Source: Phycisphaerales bacterium
GTDB lineage: Bacteria; Planctomycetota; Phycisphaerae; Phycisphaerales; UBA1924
DNA length: 64,000 nucleotides
Reading direction: 5' to 3'
Assembly: GCA_020849105.1 (NCBI GenBank)
Contig: JADLGW010000060.1
Span: forward strand, 27,554-91,553
In this document: positions 41,078-50,166 of the stretch, piece by piece
Position numbering within the stretch: the stretch's first letter is position 1
How the letters are laid out: each line of letters starts with the position of its first letter
Notes under the pieces: model-generated
The model's input: only the letters and a program-made list of their open reading frames with translations
What the model was told of the DNA's origin: nothing
Databases searched by the model: none
Made by a program: the position numbers and the translations under genes

Positions 41078-43923
41078 GCAGTCGGTGGTCGATCCGTTTC
41101 ATGCAGATGCTCGCGGGGCTGGCCTGCGCGTGCCCGGCCCTCGCCCAGGACGGCCCGGCCAGGGAAAAGAAGCCCGACTTCCCCCCGTTCAAGGACGTGA
41201 GCGAGGGCTACGAGCACGTTGTCAGCACGGCCGACGGGCAGGCGAGTTTCTACACGCTCTGGCGGCGTGACAAGGACGAGCAGTTGCTGGCGGAACTGCC
41301 GCGGGGCTGGCAGAACCAGAAGCAGTTCATCGCGCTGACGGTGCCGACGGGCGACATCTACTCCGGCCTGCACGCCGGCGACGTGGTCGTGTACTGGAAG
41401 CGGTACGACAACAGGCTGGCGCTGATCGTTCCCGAACTGGCGACCCGCTCCAACGGCGAGGCGGAGTCGAAGATGTCCGTCGCCAAGATCTTCACCGACA
41501 CGGTGCTGCTGGAGGTCCCGATCGTGTGCATGGGCCCGAGCGGGCAGCCGGTGATCGACCTGGACGCGATGCTCGAGGGCAACGCGACCAAGTTCTTCGG
41601 GGGCGAGGCGGCCGGGGCGAACACGCGCCTGGCGAGCATCTCCAAGGCCAAGGCGTTCCCCGAGAACATCGAGGTCGCGATCGAGATGCCGGTGGCGAGC
41701 GGGCAGTTCCGCACGTTCCACTGGTCGATCAGTTCGCTCCGGAGCACGCCGGGGTACCAGCCCCGCGAGGCCGACGAGCGGGTGGGGTACTTCACGACCG
41801 AGTTCCGCGACCTGGGGCGGTACCAGGACGAGAAGAAGAACGTCCGGTACATCAACCGCTGGGCGCTCGAGAAGAAGGACCCGAAACTCAAACTGAGCCC
41901 GCCGGTCCGGCCCATCATCTACTACATCGACGCGACCGTGCCCGTGCGCTACCGGCGCTACGTGGCCGAGGGCCTGCTGTACTGGAACAAGGCGTTCGAG
42001 AAGGTCGGCATCATCAACGCGATCGAGGTGCGTCAGCAGGACGCCTCGACCAACTCCTACATGGACCTGGACCCCGAGGATGCGCGGTACAACTTCATCC
42101 GCTGGCTGAACAACGATATCGGCACGGCCATCGGGCCCAGCCGGGCGAACCCCTACACGGGCGAGATCCTGGACGCCGACATCGTGCTCACGGACGGCTG
42201 GATCCGGCACTTCTGGTTCCAGTCCAATGAGTTCATCCCGCAGCAGGCGATGGAGGGCATGAGCGCCGAGACGCTCGCCTGGTTGGACACCCGTCCGCAG
42301 TGGGATCCGCGCGTGCGTCTGGCCCCGCCGGAGCAGCGTGACGCCATCATGGCCGGGCGCGCCGTACGCGGCCCGCTGGGCATGGACGGGCGGCCGATCA
42401 TGGCCGGCGACCCGGCGATCATCGGCGACAGCGAGGCCGCGGCCCTGGCCGAGCGCATCGGCGGCCACGGCAACCTATGCCTGGCGGCCCGCGGCAAGGC
42501 CGAGGACATGGCGGTGATGGGCATGCACATGGAGATCCTGGGCCTGCTCGACGACGACAAGAAGAAGGACGGCGACAAGCCCAAGGAGGAGGTCGAGAAA
42601 CTCGACGGCATCCCCGAGTGGTTCGTGGGGCCGATGCTGCGCGACCTTGTCGCCCACGAGGTGGGCCACACCCTCGGCCTGCGCCACAACTTCAAGTCCT
42701 CCAGCGAGTACACGCTGAAGGAGATCAACAGCCCGGCGGTGAAGGGCAAGCCCTTCGCCGGGTCGGTCATGGACTACATCCCCGTGAACGTCAACATGGG
42801 CGACGGGGAGATCCAGGGCGACTACGCGATGATCGACATCGGCGCGTACGACTACTGGGCGATTGAGTACGGCTACACCTTCGGCGACACCAAGGACATC
42901 CTCAAGCGCTGCGGGGAGCCGGGCCTGGCCTACCAGACCGACGAGGACACGGGCGGGCCGGACCCGCTGGCCCGGCGCTACGACTTCACCAAGGACCCGC
43001 TCGACTACGCCAACAGCCGCTGCCGCCTGGCCAAGGAGCACCGCGGCAAGATCATCGAGAAGTTCGTGAAGGACGGCGATTCCTGGGCCAAGGCCCGGCG
43101 CGGGTACGAGATGACGCTGGGCATGCAGACCAACGCCCTGTCGATCATGTCGAACTGGCTCGGCGGGACGTTCGTGAACCGTGACAAGAAGGGCGACCCG
43201 GGGGCGCGCGAGCCGCTGACCCCGGTGCCCGCGGACCAGCAGCGCAAGGCGCTGAACTTCGTGATCGACAACTCGTTCTTCGACGAGTCCTTCGGCATCA
43301 CGCCGGACCTGCTCCAGCACATGACCATCAACAAGGACGAGAACGCCGGCGCCGAGTCGGCCTACTCCCTGCACGACCGGGTGGCCGGCGTCCAGGCCTC
43401 GGCCGTCACGATGGTCATGAACCCGACGGTGCTGCGCCGGGTCTACGACAACGAGTTCATCGTGCCCAGGGGCGAGGACGCGTTCACGCTGCCGGAGATG
43501 CTCACCACGATCACCAAGGCCGCGTGGAAGGAACTGGACACGGCGCCGGACCAGAAGTTCACGGACCGGGAGCCGATGATCTCCAGCCTGCGCCGGAACC
43601 TGCAGCAGGAGTATGTGGAGCGGATGATCGACCTGTCGCTCAACAGCGGGACCAACGCCGCGGGCAAGACGATCTCCACGCTCGCCACCGAGAAACTCCG
43701 CGACCTCAGCGCGCGGATCGGCAAGGTGATCGAGAAGGGCAACTCCAACCTGGACGCGTACACGCACGCGCACCTGGCCGACGCCAAACTCCGCATCGAC
43801 AAGGCGCTCGACGCCCAGTACGTCTACAACATGGGCGCCGGCGGCGGCGGCGGGGTGACCTACATACTCGGCCGGCCCACGGAGCAGCGCGTGCCGCAGG
43901 CCCCGATGCGGGACAACCCATAA
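41074..43923 (+). CDS. Exported zinc metalloprotease (metzincin; DUF5117/DUF4953 type)
   Basis: A 949-residue protein with a signal peptide ('LAGLACACPALAQDG'). The catalytic motif HExxHxxGxxH is in 'LVAHEVGHTLGLRHNF', followed by 'SVMDYIPVNVN', the Met-turn region of metzincins. The N-terminal part ('DGQASFYTLWRRDKDEQLLA', 'SGLHAGDVVVYWKRYDNRLA') and the central part ('YIDATVPVRYRRYVAEGLLY', 'WNKAFEKVGI') match the large DUF5117/DUF4953 architecture seen in Bacteroidetes and Planctomycetes. It is probably a periplasmic or surface protease. The ATG at 41074 has AAGGAG upstream and overlaps the UbiA-like stop, which suggests coupling. Confidence 0.88.
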   Translation: MSSRWSIRFMQMLAGLACACPALAQDGPAREKKPDFPPFKDVSEGYEHVVSTADGQASFYTLWRRDKDEQLLAELPRGWQNQKQFIALTVPTGDIYSGLHAGDVVVYWKRYDNRLALIVPELATRSNGEAESKMSVAKIFTDTVLLEVPIVCMGPSGQPVIDLDAMLEGNATKFFGGEAAGANTRLASISKAKAFPENIEVAIEMPVASGQFRTFHWSISSLRSTPGYQPREADERVGYFTTEFRDLGRYQDEKKNVRYINRWALEKKDPKLKLSPPVRPIIYYIDATVPVRYRRYVAEGLLYWNKAFEKVGIINAIEVRQQDASTNSYMDLDPEDARYNFIRWLNNDIGTAIGPSRANPYTGEILDADIVLTDGWIRHFWFQSNEFIPQQAMEGMSAETLAWLDTRPQWDPRVRLAPPEQRDAIMAGRAVRGPLGMDGRPIMAGDPAIIGDSEAAALAERIGGHGNLCLAARGKAEDMAVMGMHMEILGLLDDDKKKDGDKPKEEVEKLDGIPEWFVGPMLRDLVAHEVGHTLGLRHNFKSSSEYTLKEINSPAVKGKPFAGSVMDYIPVNVNMGDGEIQGDYAMIDIGAYDYWAIEYGYTFGDTKDILKRCGEPGLAYQTDEDTGGPDPLARRYDFTKDPLDYANSRCRLAKEHRGKIIEKFVKDGDSWAKARRGYEMTLGMQTNALSIMSNWLGGTFVNRDKKGDPGAREPLTPVPADQQRKALNFVIDNSFFDESFGITPDLLQHMTINKDENAGAESAYSLHDRVAGVQASAVTMVMNPTVLRRVYDNEFIVPRGEDAFTLPEMLTTITKAAWKELDTAPDQKFTDREPMISSLRRNLQQEYVERMIDLSLNSGTNAAGKTISTLATEKLRDLSARIGKVIEKGNSNLDAYTHAHLADAKLRIDKALDAQYVYNMGAGGGGGVTYILGRPTEQRVPQAPMRDNP

Positions 43924-43949
43924 CCCGCGGGTCCATCCGTAACCCTCAC

Positions 43950-43977
43950 GGGCCGCCCTCACGGGCGGCCCTTTTTT
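43950..43977 (+). terminator. Rho-independent terminator after the metalloprotease gene
   Basis: A GGGCCGCCC-TCAC-GGGCGGCCC stem-loop is followed by six T residues, 27 bases after the stop at 43923. Confidence 0.92.
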
Positions 43978-44083
43978 CATAAGCCTCCTGAAGACGCCCG
44001 GGGGTCTCAGGGCGCCCGCATCGGCGTGGGCGGCAACGAGGAATCTGTTTCATCCGGCAAGGCAACCGGATGATCGTGGCGCG

Positions 44084-44563
44084 TCACCTCGACAGGCCCA
44101 TGGCCCTCGAAAACCCCGTGATGTACGCCCCCGCAAGGTCGCGCCCCGCCACCACCGTCAGCCGCGCCGTCCCCGCCTCCTTCAGCGTCTTGTACAGCCG
44201 CTTCAGGTCGCTCGCCTGCATCGGCACGATGCACCCCTGGCTCCCGATCTTCCCACGCCCGTGGATCGCGAACCCGTCGCGGTTGCACATCTCGTTCGTG
44301 TCGTCGGGTTCCAGCCGTATCCAGTAGTCGTGCTTCGGGTGCGGCTTCATCGTGTACCCGCCCGGCGGGATGGGCCCCCCCACGATCCCGTGCGCCTCGT
44401 CCTCCTTGCGGCACACCAGAAGCGGGTTGTTCGCGATCCGGAAGTTCACCGCGCCCCTGGTCCTGCTGCCGGCACGCCCGCCGCTGACGGCGTTGATGGT
44501 GAAGGTTTCCGTGCCGATCGTGCCCGTCAGCCGGGCCTCGGCGATGTAGTAGGTCATGGACAC
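44084..44563 (-). CDS. YkuD/Tlde1-like (DUF2778) putative L,D-transpeptidase
   Basis: A 159-residue protein without an obvious signal peptide. The core 'FAIHGRGKIGSQGCIVPMQA' carries the HG-x5-SxGC pattern of L,D-transpeptidases with catalytic Cys. Upstream 'VGGPIPPGGYTMKPHPKHDY' matches the 'GPIPxGxY' segment of the DUF2778/Tlde1 family. Family members act on peptidoglycan stem peptides, either as housekeeping enzymes or as antibacterial effectors. No immunity or secretion gene is adjacent, so a toxin role is not supported. Start: GTG at 44563 with AGGGAG upstream; an ATG at 44557 is the alternative. Confidence 0.75.
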   Translation of the reverse strand: MSMTYYIAEARLTGTIGTETFTINAVSGGRAGSRTRGAVNFRIANNPLLVCRKEDEAHGIVGGPIPPGGYTMKPHPKHDYWIRLEPDDTNEMCNRDGFAIHGRGKIGSQGCIVPMQASDLKRLYKTLKEAGTARLTVVAGRDLAGAYITGFSRAMGLSR

Positions 44564-44610
44564 CGTGCGTCTCCCTGTGCGCGGGGTGCGTTACCGGCGG
44601 CGCACGCGCC

Positions 44611-46017
44611 TCATGGTACCGGGGCGAGCAGCACCTGAACGATGAGCGTGTCGTCGGCCGGGGCCCCGCTGCGGTGCGCCCGTACGGCCCCCGCCACTGC
44701 CGCCGCCGCGTGGTCGGGGGGCGCCCCCGCCGCGGCCGCCCGCGCGCGCACGGAGCCCAGCGGGCGCCCGGTGTCATCCGCGGCGTCGGTCGCGCCATCG
44801 GTGAAGGCGACGGCGGCATCGCCCGGAGCGATGGGGGTGCTCCGGGCTCCCGCCTCAAACGCCTCCGGCGGCAGCACACCCAGCATGACGGCGGTGGGGG
44901 GCAGGTCCTCTGTGCGGTCCGTGGCACGGCGCAGGTAGGCGGTCGGATGACCCGCGCTGGCCCATTCCAGCACCCGGCGGACCGGGTCGATCCGCAGGCA
45001 CAGCGCGGAGGCGTACATCGCCTGGCCGGCCAGTTCCGCGTAGGCATAGGCGTTCAGCGCGGCGATGAGTTCACCGGGTGAACCGTCCGGGCTGGCCGCG
45101 AAGAACCGGCGGAGTTCACCGTGCAGGCGGTTGACCGCAAGGGCGGCGGGGACACCGTGCCCGCTGACGTCGATGAGGGCCACGCTCAGCGGGCCCGGCT
45201 CGCCCGACGGTGGAAAGGCAAGGGGGTGGGCGAACAGGAAATCCCCGCCGATCTCCCGCATCGGCTCGTAGACGTAGGACATGCGGACGGCGCCGCGTTC
45301 GATGGGCGGCGGGAACAGGGCCTCGTGCAGGCGGCGGGCGTAGGCCAGTTCCGAGGAGATCTCCCCGAGCCGGCCGCGGAGTTCACCGGCCCGGAAGCGC
45401 TCGTCAAACTCACGGTACCGCCAGCGGCTCCAGGCGACGCCCGGCGCGGCCGCGAGCGCGAACAGCAGGAGCAGTGAGAGCCCCACGCCCCAGCCCGGGC
45501 GCAGGACGGTGAAGAGCACGACCGCGTAGACGCCCAGGGCCGGGCCCGCGATGCGCAGCAGTTCCCGCAGTGTCATCGGCACCAGCAGGAGCGCCCCGGT
45601 CATGAGGGCGGTGCTCGCCCCCAGCCCGACAAGGCCCGCGCGCCACGACGGCCCGGCGCCGATCGGCACCCCGCTGGCGATCGGCTCCATCGCGGTGGCA
45701 AAGCCGCAGGCGATGACAGTCAGGGCGGTGACCGCCAGGACAAGTCTGTGGCGGTCCGGGCGACCGGCCAGCACATAGACGCACGCGCCCCAGTAGAGCA
45801 CCACCAGCGGCACGTCGTAGAGCAGGTCCAGGGCCGTGGATCCGGGCGCCTCCCCGGGCTCGTCGCCGAGGAACGTGCCCCAGAGGCTGATGCTGAGCAT
45901 GAACAGGACCACGCCGCAGTACCAGGCGATGCGACGGCGGAGCACCCGGGCGCGCTCCGCGTCAAAGCGGCGAAGGAAGCCGGCATCAGGGCCCTCCGGT
46001 TGCGGGGTCGTCGCCAC
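44611..46017 (-). CDS. Membrane-bound SpoIIE/RsbU-type serine phosphatase
   Basis: A 468-residue protein. The N-terminal about 210 residues hold five or six membrane segments ('WYCGVVLFMLSISLWGTFLG', 'ALMTGALLLVPMTLRELLRI', 'LLLLFALAAAPGVAWSRW'), followed by a helical linker and a PP2C domain: 'ARRLHEALFPPPIERGAVRM', 'EIGGDFLFAHPLAF', 'VALIDVSGHGVPAALAVNRL', 'GDAAVAFTDGATDAADD' and 'GAPADDTLIVQV'. The catalytic Asps are kept. It probably senses an envelope signal and acts on an anti-anti-sigma protein. It starts at GTG 46017. The relative at 58358 has the same architecture. Confidence 0.9.
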   Translation of the reverse strand: MATTPQPEGPDAGFLRRFDAERARVLRRRIAWYCGVVLFMLSISLWGTFLGDEPGEAPGSTALDLLYDVPLVVLYWGACVYVLAGRPDRHRLVLAVTALTVIACGFATAMEPIASGVPIGAGPSWRAGLVGLGASTALMTGALLLVPMTLRELLRIAGPALGVYAVVLFTVLRPGWGVGLSLLLLFALAAAPGVAWSRWRYREFDERFRAGELRGRLGEISSELAYARRLHEALFPPPIERGAVRMSYVYEPMREIGGDFLFAHPLAFPPSGEPGPLSVALIDVSGHGVPAALAVNRLHGELRRFFAASPDGSPGELIAALNAYAYAELAGQAMYASALCLRIDPVRRVLEWASAGHPTAYLRRATDRTEDLPPTAVMLGVLPPEAFEAGARSTPIAPGDAAVAFTDGATDAADDTGRPLGSVRARAAAAGAPPDHAAAAVAGAVRAHRSGAPADDTLIVQVLLAPVP

Positions 46018-46116
46018 GGACGACAGCCTACTCTGGAGCGCGCCGCATCCGCCGGCGCCGCGGCTGGTTGCCGTGTGGATGCGGAAAAGACGCAGGACCG
46101 GCGGGGTATCCGGGCC

Positions 46117-46704
46117 CTACCGCACCAGGTTCGTCGCGGCCTCAATGGCCTCGACGACCTGGCGGACCTGGAACGGCTTGCGGAGGAAGCCGTCGAAGCC
46201 CTGCCCCTTGAGCGAGCCGGCCTGGCCGTCGGTCAGTTTGCCGCTCATGGCGACCAGGTGGGTCATCTGGAGGTTCTCGTTCTGGCGGATCGAGTCGGCC
46301 AGGGCCCGGGCGTCGCCGGCGGAGCCCTCGCCCAGGTGCAGGTCCAGCAGGACGACGTGCGGCTTGAACCGCTCGCACTCCATGCCGGCGGCGAAGGCGG
46401 TGCCGGAGCCGCGGACCTCGTAGTTGGTCTGCTCGGTCAGGACTTTCAGGAGGATCGAGGTGACCTCCGCCTCGTCATCAACGACCAGCACCCTGGTGCG
46501 GCCGGAACTGACGGCCTCCATGGGCATGCCGTGGACCCGCATGAACTTGACGAGTTCCCCCATCGGGATGCGGCGGTCCTTGGAGCCCGGGATGCGGTAG
46601 CCCTTGAGGGCCCCCGAGTCGAACCACTTGGAGACGGTGCGCGGGGCGACGTTGCAGATCTTGGCGACCTCGCCGGTCGTCAACACGTCTTTGTCAAGGG
46701 GCAT
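46117..46704 (-). CDS. BldC/MerR-like HTH fused to response-regulator receiver
   Basis: A 195-residue protein. Residues about 8-55 form a MerR/excisionase-like helix-turn-helix ('LTTGEVAKICNVAPRTVSKW', then 'GYRIPGSKDRRIPMGELVKF'). Residues about 70-190 are a receiver domain with 'RVLVVDDEAEVTSILLKVLT', phospho-acceptor Asp in 'VVLLDLHLGEGSAG' and Lys in 'GFLRKPFQVRQ'. The order DNA-binding then receiver is the reverse of most response regulators. It likely controls transcription in reply to a sensor kinase not in view. GAGGTGAGACG precedes the ATG. It is divergent from the exported protein at 47038. Confidence 0.88.
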   Translation of the reverse strand: MPLDKDVLTTGEVAKICNVAPRTVSKWFDSGALKGYRIPGSKDRRIPMGELVKFMRVHGMPMEAVSSGRTRVLVVDDEAEVTSILLKVLTEQTNYEVRGSGTAFAAGMECERFKPHVVLLDLHLGEGSAGDARALADSIRQNENLQMTHLVAMSGKLTDGQAGSLKGQGFDGFLRKPFQVRQVVEAIEAATNLVR

Positions 46705-46867
46705 CGTCTCACCTCGCGTCCGGTTGGGTGCCGTCAAGTCACTTCCGCAGTTCATCGGAGCGCGGGGGTGGGTCCTTGACGCCGGGGGCGGCTGGATGGC
46801 CAAGTTCGGGTTCTAGGACCGCTCCACCCCGGTTCGGCGTTAGATTGGATAAACCCGACCCCGGCGA

Positions 46868-46897
46868 TTGACACCCCGCAGGGGAAGGGGGTAGATT
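46868..46897 (+). promoter_or_regulatory. Sigma-70-like promoter upstream of the exported HEAT-like protein
   Basis: TTGACA (46868-46873) and TAGATT (46892-46897) are 18 bases apart. This lies about 140 bases before the GTG at 47038 and after the divergent regulator. Confidence 0.55.
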
Positions 46898-47037
46898 GGG
46901 GCCGTCAACGCAGGTCGGGACGGTTGGCTGAATCCCCGCGGCACGGAAGGCCGTATGGAACGTCCCTGTTCGTGCCGGTTTGGGTTATCGCTCCGCGCGG
47001 GAGTCGCCGGGGTCGTGATTTTGCCAGGAGTCTCACT

Positions 47038-49206
47038 GTGCGTACACGTCGTCATCGTGCCCTCGGCCTGCTGGCTGCGCTCGCGTTTGTCGGGATCGCG
47101 GCCCCGGCGTGGTCCCAGGTGGACATCCGGCGCGACCCGCAGTTGAGCGCGGTTGCCCCGTCGCTCCGCGACTTCATCCACTTCACCCGGATCGCCCGGT
47201 TCGACGCGGCCGGCGGATATGCACGGCAGATCCTGGATGCCAACCTGCCGCCGACCAAGTTTGTGGACCTGGTGGAGGCCTCCGGCGAGGAGAGCCGCTT
47301 TGAGGAGGCGATTGCCCGGGCCGAGAAGCAGCCGGACCTGGCCGGGCTGGCCGGGCAGTTGAGGCAGTTGTTCACCAAGGGCAAGATGGACCGGGTGCGC
47401 GATCCGGCGGAGATCACTCGGAACATCGCGCTGCTCCAGGGCAACGCGCAGAACCGCCTCTTCGCTCGTGAGCGGCTCGCCGCGGCCGGGGAGTACGCCC
47501 TGCCCCAGTTGCTCCAGGCCCTGCTCCAGGGCGAGAACCTTGAGTTGTCGGTGCAGGCGGGCAACCTGCTGGTGGACATGCAGTCCCAGTCGATCATCCC
47601 GCTGTGCACGGCGCTCCCCGGGCTGGACCCGATCGCGCAGGTGAAGGTGATCGACGTTCTGGGGCGGATCTCGTACAAGACCTCGGCGCCGTTCATCGCG
47701 GACGTACGGTCCACGACTTCTTCCGACACGGTCAAGGAGGCGTGCAACCGGGCCCTGGAGCGGCTGGGGATCACCGAGACGAGCGCGCCGTCGCTCTACA
47801 CGGCCCTGGGCGACGGCTACTACCGCGACAAGGCGGAACTGACGAGTTTCCCGGGGGAGGCGTACCAACTCCTGTGGTCCTACGACCCGGGCGTCGGGCT
47901 GGTCATGACGGCGATCCGGACGGAGGTCTACCACGAGGCGATGGCGATGCGGATGGCCGAACGCTCGCTCACGCTCCAGGGCACCGGGAATGACGCGGCC
48001 CTGTCGCTGTGGCTGGCGGCGAACTTCTCCCGCGAGATCGACACGCCGGGGAACTATGACAACCCGGCCTATCCGGCGACGCGGCGCGACGCGATGTACT
48101 ACGCGGTGGCGGCCGGCGCGTCGCTGGACCAGCAGGTGCTGGCCCGCGCGATGGACGACCGGGACACGCCGCTGGCGCGGCGGGCGATCTCGGCGATCGA
48201 GCAGACGGCGGGCGGGGCCGCGCTCTGGAGCGGCACGCGCCGGCCGCTGCTGGAGGCGCTCGCCTACCCCAACCGGCGCGTGCAGTACGAGGCGGCCCTG
48301 GCGCTGGGTTCGGCCATGCCGTCGGCCGCGTTCGAGGGCTCGGACCGTGTGGTGCCGATCCTGGGCAGTGCGATCCGCGACGCGGGCGACCGCTACGCGG
48401 TCGTCGTGACTGGCGACCAGGAGCGCTACCAGGTGCTGCGCAAGCTGCTGACGGACCAGGGATACACGGTCCTGCCCTACGCCCGCACCATGCAGGACCT
48501 GGCCCAGCCGATCTCCGAGGCCCCCGGCATCGACGTGATCCTCTCGGACCTGAACTCCATGGACGAGACGGCGGCCGTGATCTCCGCGGCGCGCGCCGGG
48601 CGCTCCACGGCCGTAACACCGATCGTGGCCCTGACCAGTTCGCAGGGCTACATCGAACTCGGCCGCCAGTTCGGCCGCGACGTGACGGTCGCGATCCGCC
48701 CGCAGGGTTTGCCTGAGGCAACCATCGGCGAGGCGGTCAGGGACCTGGTGGAATCCGCGTCGGGCGGCCCGATCACCGACGAGGAGGCCCGCGGCTACAT
48801 GGCCCGATCGCTCGCGGTGCTGCGCGACCTGGCGCTCTCGGGCAATACCGTGTACTCGGTGGGTGACGCCGCGCTCCCGCTGATCGCGGCGCTCGGCGCC
48901 ACGCAGGGGCAGGTCCGCCTGGACGTGGCGGAGGTGCTGGCCCATGTGGACCAGAAGCGGACGCAGGTCGCGCTCATGGACACGGCGCTCAACGTCGCGG
49001 CGGCGGAGCGCGTTGCGCTCCTGGAGAAGGTGGCCGATTCCGCGAAGCGGTACGGCAACCGCCTGGAGCCGCGCCAGGTCGAGCGAGTGCTGGAGATCGC
49101 CTCCAACGGCACGGGCGACGAGGCCACGGCCGCCGCGGCCCTCGTCGGCGCCCTGAGCCTGCCCAACGACAACCTGATTCCGCTGATCCTGGGGCGGTCG
49201 GGCTGA
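47038..49206 (+). CDS. Exported HEAT-like repeat protein with receiver-like domain
   Basis: A 722-residue protein. It starts at a GTG (47038) with AGGAG eight bases upstream and a signal peptide ('LGLLAALAFVGIAAPAWSQ'). The body is helical and HEAT/TPR-like ('YALPQLLQALLQGENLELSV', 'VQYEAALALGSAMPSAAFEG'). Residues about 450-570 look like a response-regulator receiver fold: 'AVVVTGDQERYQVLRKLLTD', 'IDVILSDLNSMDETAAVISA' and 'TPIVALTSS', with Asp in the third strand but without the usual DD pair and with RP for KP. A receiver domain outside the cytoplasm would be unphosphorylated, so it is probably a pseudo-receiver used for binding. No known name. Confidence 0.78.
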   Translation: MRTRRHRALGLLAALAFVGIAAPAWSQVDIRRDPQLSAVAPSLRDFIHFTRIARFDAAGGYARQILDANLPPTKFVDLVEASGEESRFEEAIARAEKQPDLAGLAGQLRQLFTKGKMDRVRDPAEITRNIALLQGNAQNRLFARERLAAAGEYALPQLLQALLQGENLELSVQAGNLLVDMQSQSIIPLCTALPGLDPIAQVKVIDVLGRISYKTSAPFIADVRSTTSSDTVKEACNRALERLGITETSAPSLYTALGDGYYRDKAELTSFPGEAYQLLWSYDPGVGLVMTAIRTEVYHEAMAMRMAERSLTLQGTGNDAALSLWLAANFSREIDTPGNYDNPAYPATRRDAMYYAVAAGASLDQQVLARAMDDRDTPLARRAISAIEQTAGGAALWSGTRRPLLEALAYPNRRVQYEAALALGSAMPSAAFEGSDRVVPILGSAIRDAGDRYAVVVTGDQERYQVLRKLLTDQGYTVLPYARTMQDLAQPISEAPGIDVILSDLNSMDETAAVISAARAGRSTAVTPIVALTSSQGYIELGRQFGRDVTVAIRPQGLPEATIGEAVRDLVESASGGPITDEEARGYMARSLAVLRDLALSGNTVYSVGDAALPLIAALGATQGQVRLDVAEVLAHVDQKRTQVALMDTALNVAAAERVALLEKVADSAKRYGNRLEPRQVERVLEIASNGTGDEATAAAALVGALSLPNDNLIPLILGRSG

Positions 49207-49230
49207 CCGAAACCCGAGCACGACGACGGA

Positions 49231-49263
49231 CACCGGGCGCCGGAGCGCCCGGTGTTTTCTTTT
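49231..49263 (+). terminator. Rho-independent terminator after the exported HEAT-like protein gene
   Basis: CACCGGGCGC-CGGA-GCGCCCGGTG stem-loop at 49231-49254, followed by TTTTCTTTT, 25 bases after the stop. Confidence 0.85.
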
Positions 49264-49612
49264 CGCGCCGAACGCCCGGTAACAGGGGATGCGGGCGGTG
49301 TGCACTTTGCCCGCGTGGTGTTCATCTCTTCCCAGCCCGCACAGGTGTTGCCCGTGCCGCGACCCGCGCACGGTGCGTTCAACCGCGCTCCGCCGGGCGT
49401 CGATGGTCGTGCTGCGCGGGATGGTCCGGACACGGGCCTCCGCGCACGCCGGGCCGCGCCCCGAGGGGTGGAGCGGTCCGGCCCACGGGCGGCCGCACGG
49501 GAGACCGTGCGGCGTGCCGATTCGGGGGCCGCGGCCGGTGTAGGCGGCGGGCCCGAGATGGCTGAGCCGTCCGGCGGCCCCGGCGGTGGGAAACCTTCGA
49601 AGGAGAAGTCAC
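49264..49612. other. Leader region of the pseudopilin cluster
   Basis: About 350 bases without a convincing gene. Short frames exist but have no ribosome-binding site or recognisable motif. GAAGGAGAAG just before 49613 is the ribosome-binding site of the first pseudopilin. No clear promoter is seen. Confidence 0.4.
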
Positions 49613-50056
49613 ATGCGTGTTCGCAAGGCCTTTACGCTGGTGGAAATCCTGATCGTGGTCGTGATCCTGGGCATTCTCGCGGCGATCGTGGTCCCGCAGT
49701 TCACGAACGCGACGCAGGACGCCCAGGCGGGCAACATCCAGACCCAACTGGACACGATCAACAACCAGATTGAGTTGTTCGCGGCCCGCAACAACGGCGT
49801 GTATCCCGACTTCGCGGGCACGGGCTGGGCCGAGATGGTCGGGCCGCCGGTCGCCGGCACCAACCACGGCGGCTACCTGAAGGAGGAGCCGTCCAACCCC
49901 GCGTGCCCGGACGTCGCGGCGCGTGAACTGGTCGAGGTCGGGCCCGCGGCCGCGACCTGCGGCTGGCACTGGGAACTCAATCAGCCCGGTGGCGTCCTGG
50001 TCATGAAGGCCACGTATTTCGACGAGGCGACGGGCAAGATCACCACGACCCCGTAA
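49613..50056 (+). CDS. Type II secretion / type IV pilin-like pseudopilin
   Basis: A 147-residue protein with a class III signal sequence: 'MRVRKAFTLVEILIVVVILG', then 'ILAAIVVPQFTNAT'. Prepilin peptidase would cut before Phe7; Glu at position 5 of the mature protein ('FTLVE') is present. The C-terminal about 100 residues form the small globular domain ('IELFAARNNGVYPDFAG', 'CGWHWELNQPGG'). It would build the pseudopilus of a secretion system with the secretin at 52173. GAAGGAG precedes the ATG. Confidence 0.92.
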   Translation: MRVRKAFTLVEILIVVVILGILAAIVVPQFTNATQDAQAGNIQTQLDTINNQIELFAARNNGVYPDFAGTGWAEMVGPPVAGTNHGGYLKEEPSNPACPDVAARELVEVGPAAATCGWHWELNQPGGVLVMKATYFDEATGKITTTP

Positions 50057-50166
50057 CACTCGAACATCCACCGATCGGCCGCCTAGCGGCGGCTGATCGG
50101 CTTGCAGGTTGGTCCATCGCGGTTGTCGGGCCCGTGCCCCCAAGCCGCTGCTGGGGAGGAGGGGCG

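Noticed and set aside
43950..43977. Considered as a member of the GGA-loop hairpin family
   Set aside because: The loop is TCAC and a T-run follows, so it is an ordinary terminator. The same reasoning applies to 55905-55929.
49289..49543. Small open frame upstream of the pseudopilins
   Set aside because: No ribosome-binding site, motif or plausible composition; it overlaps other equally weak frames.
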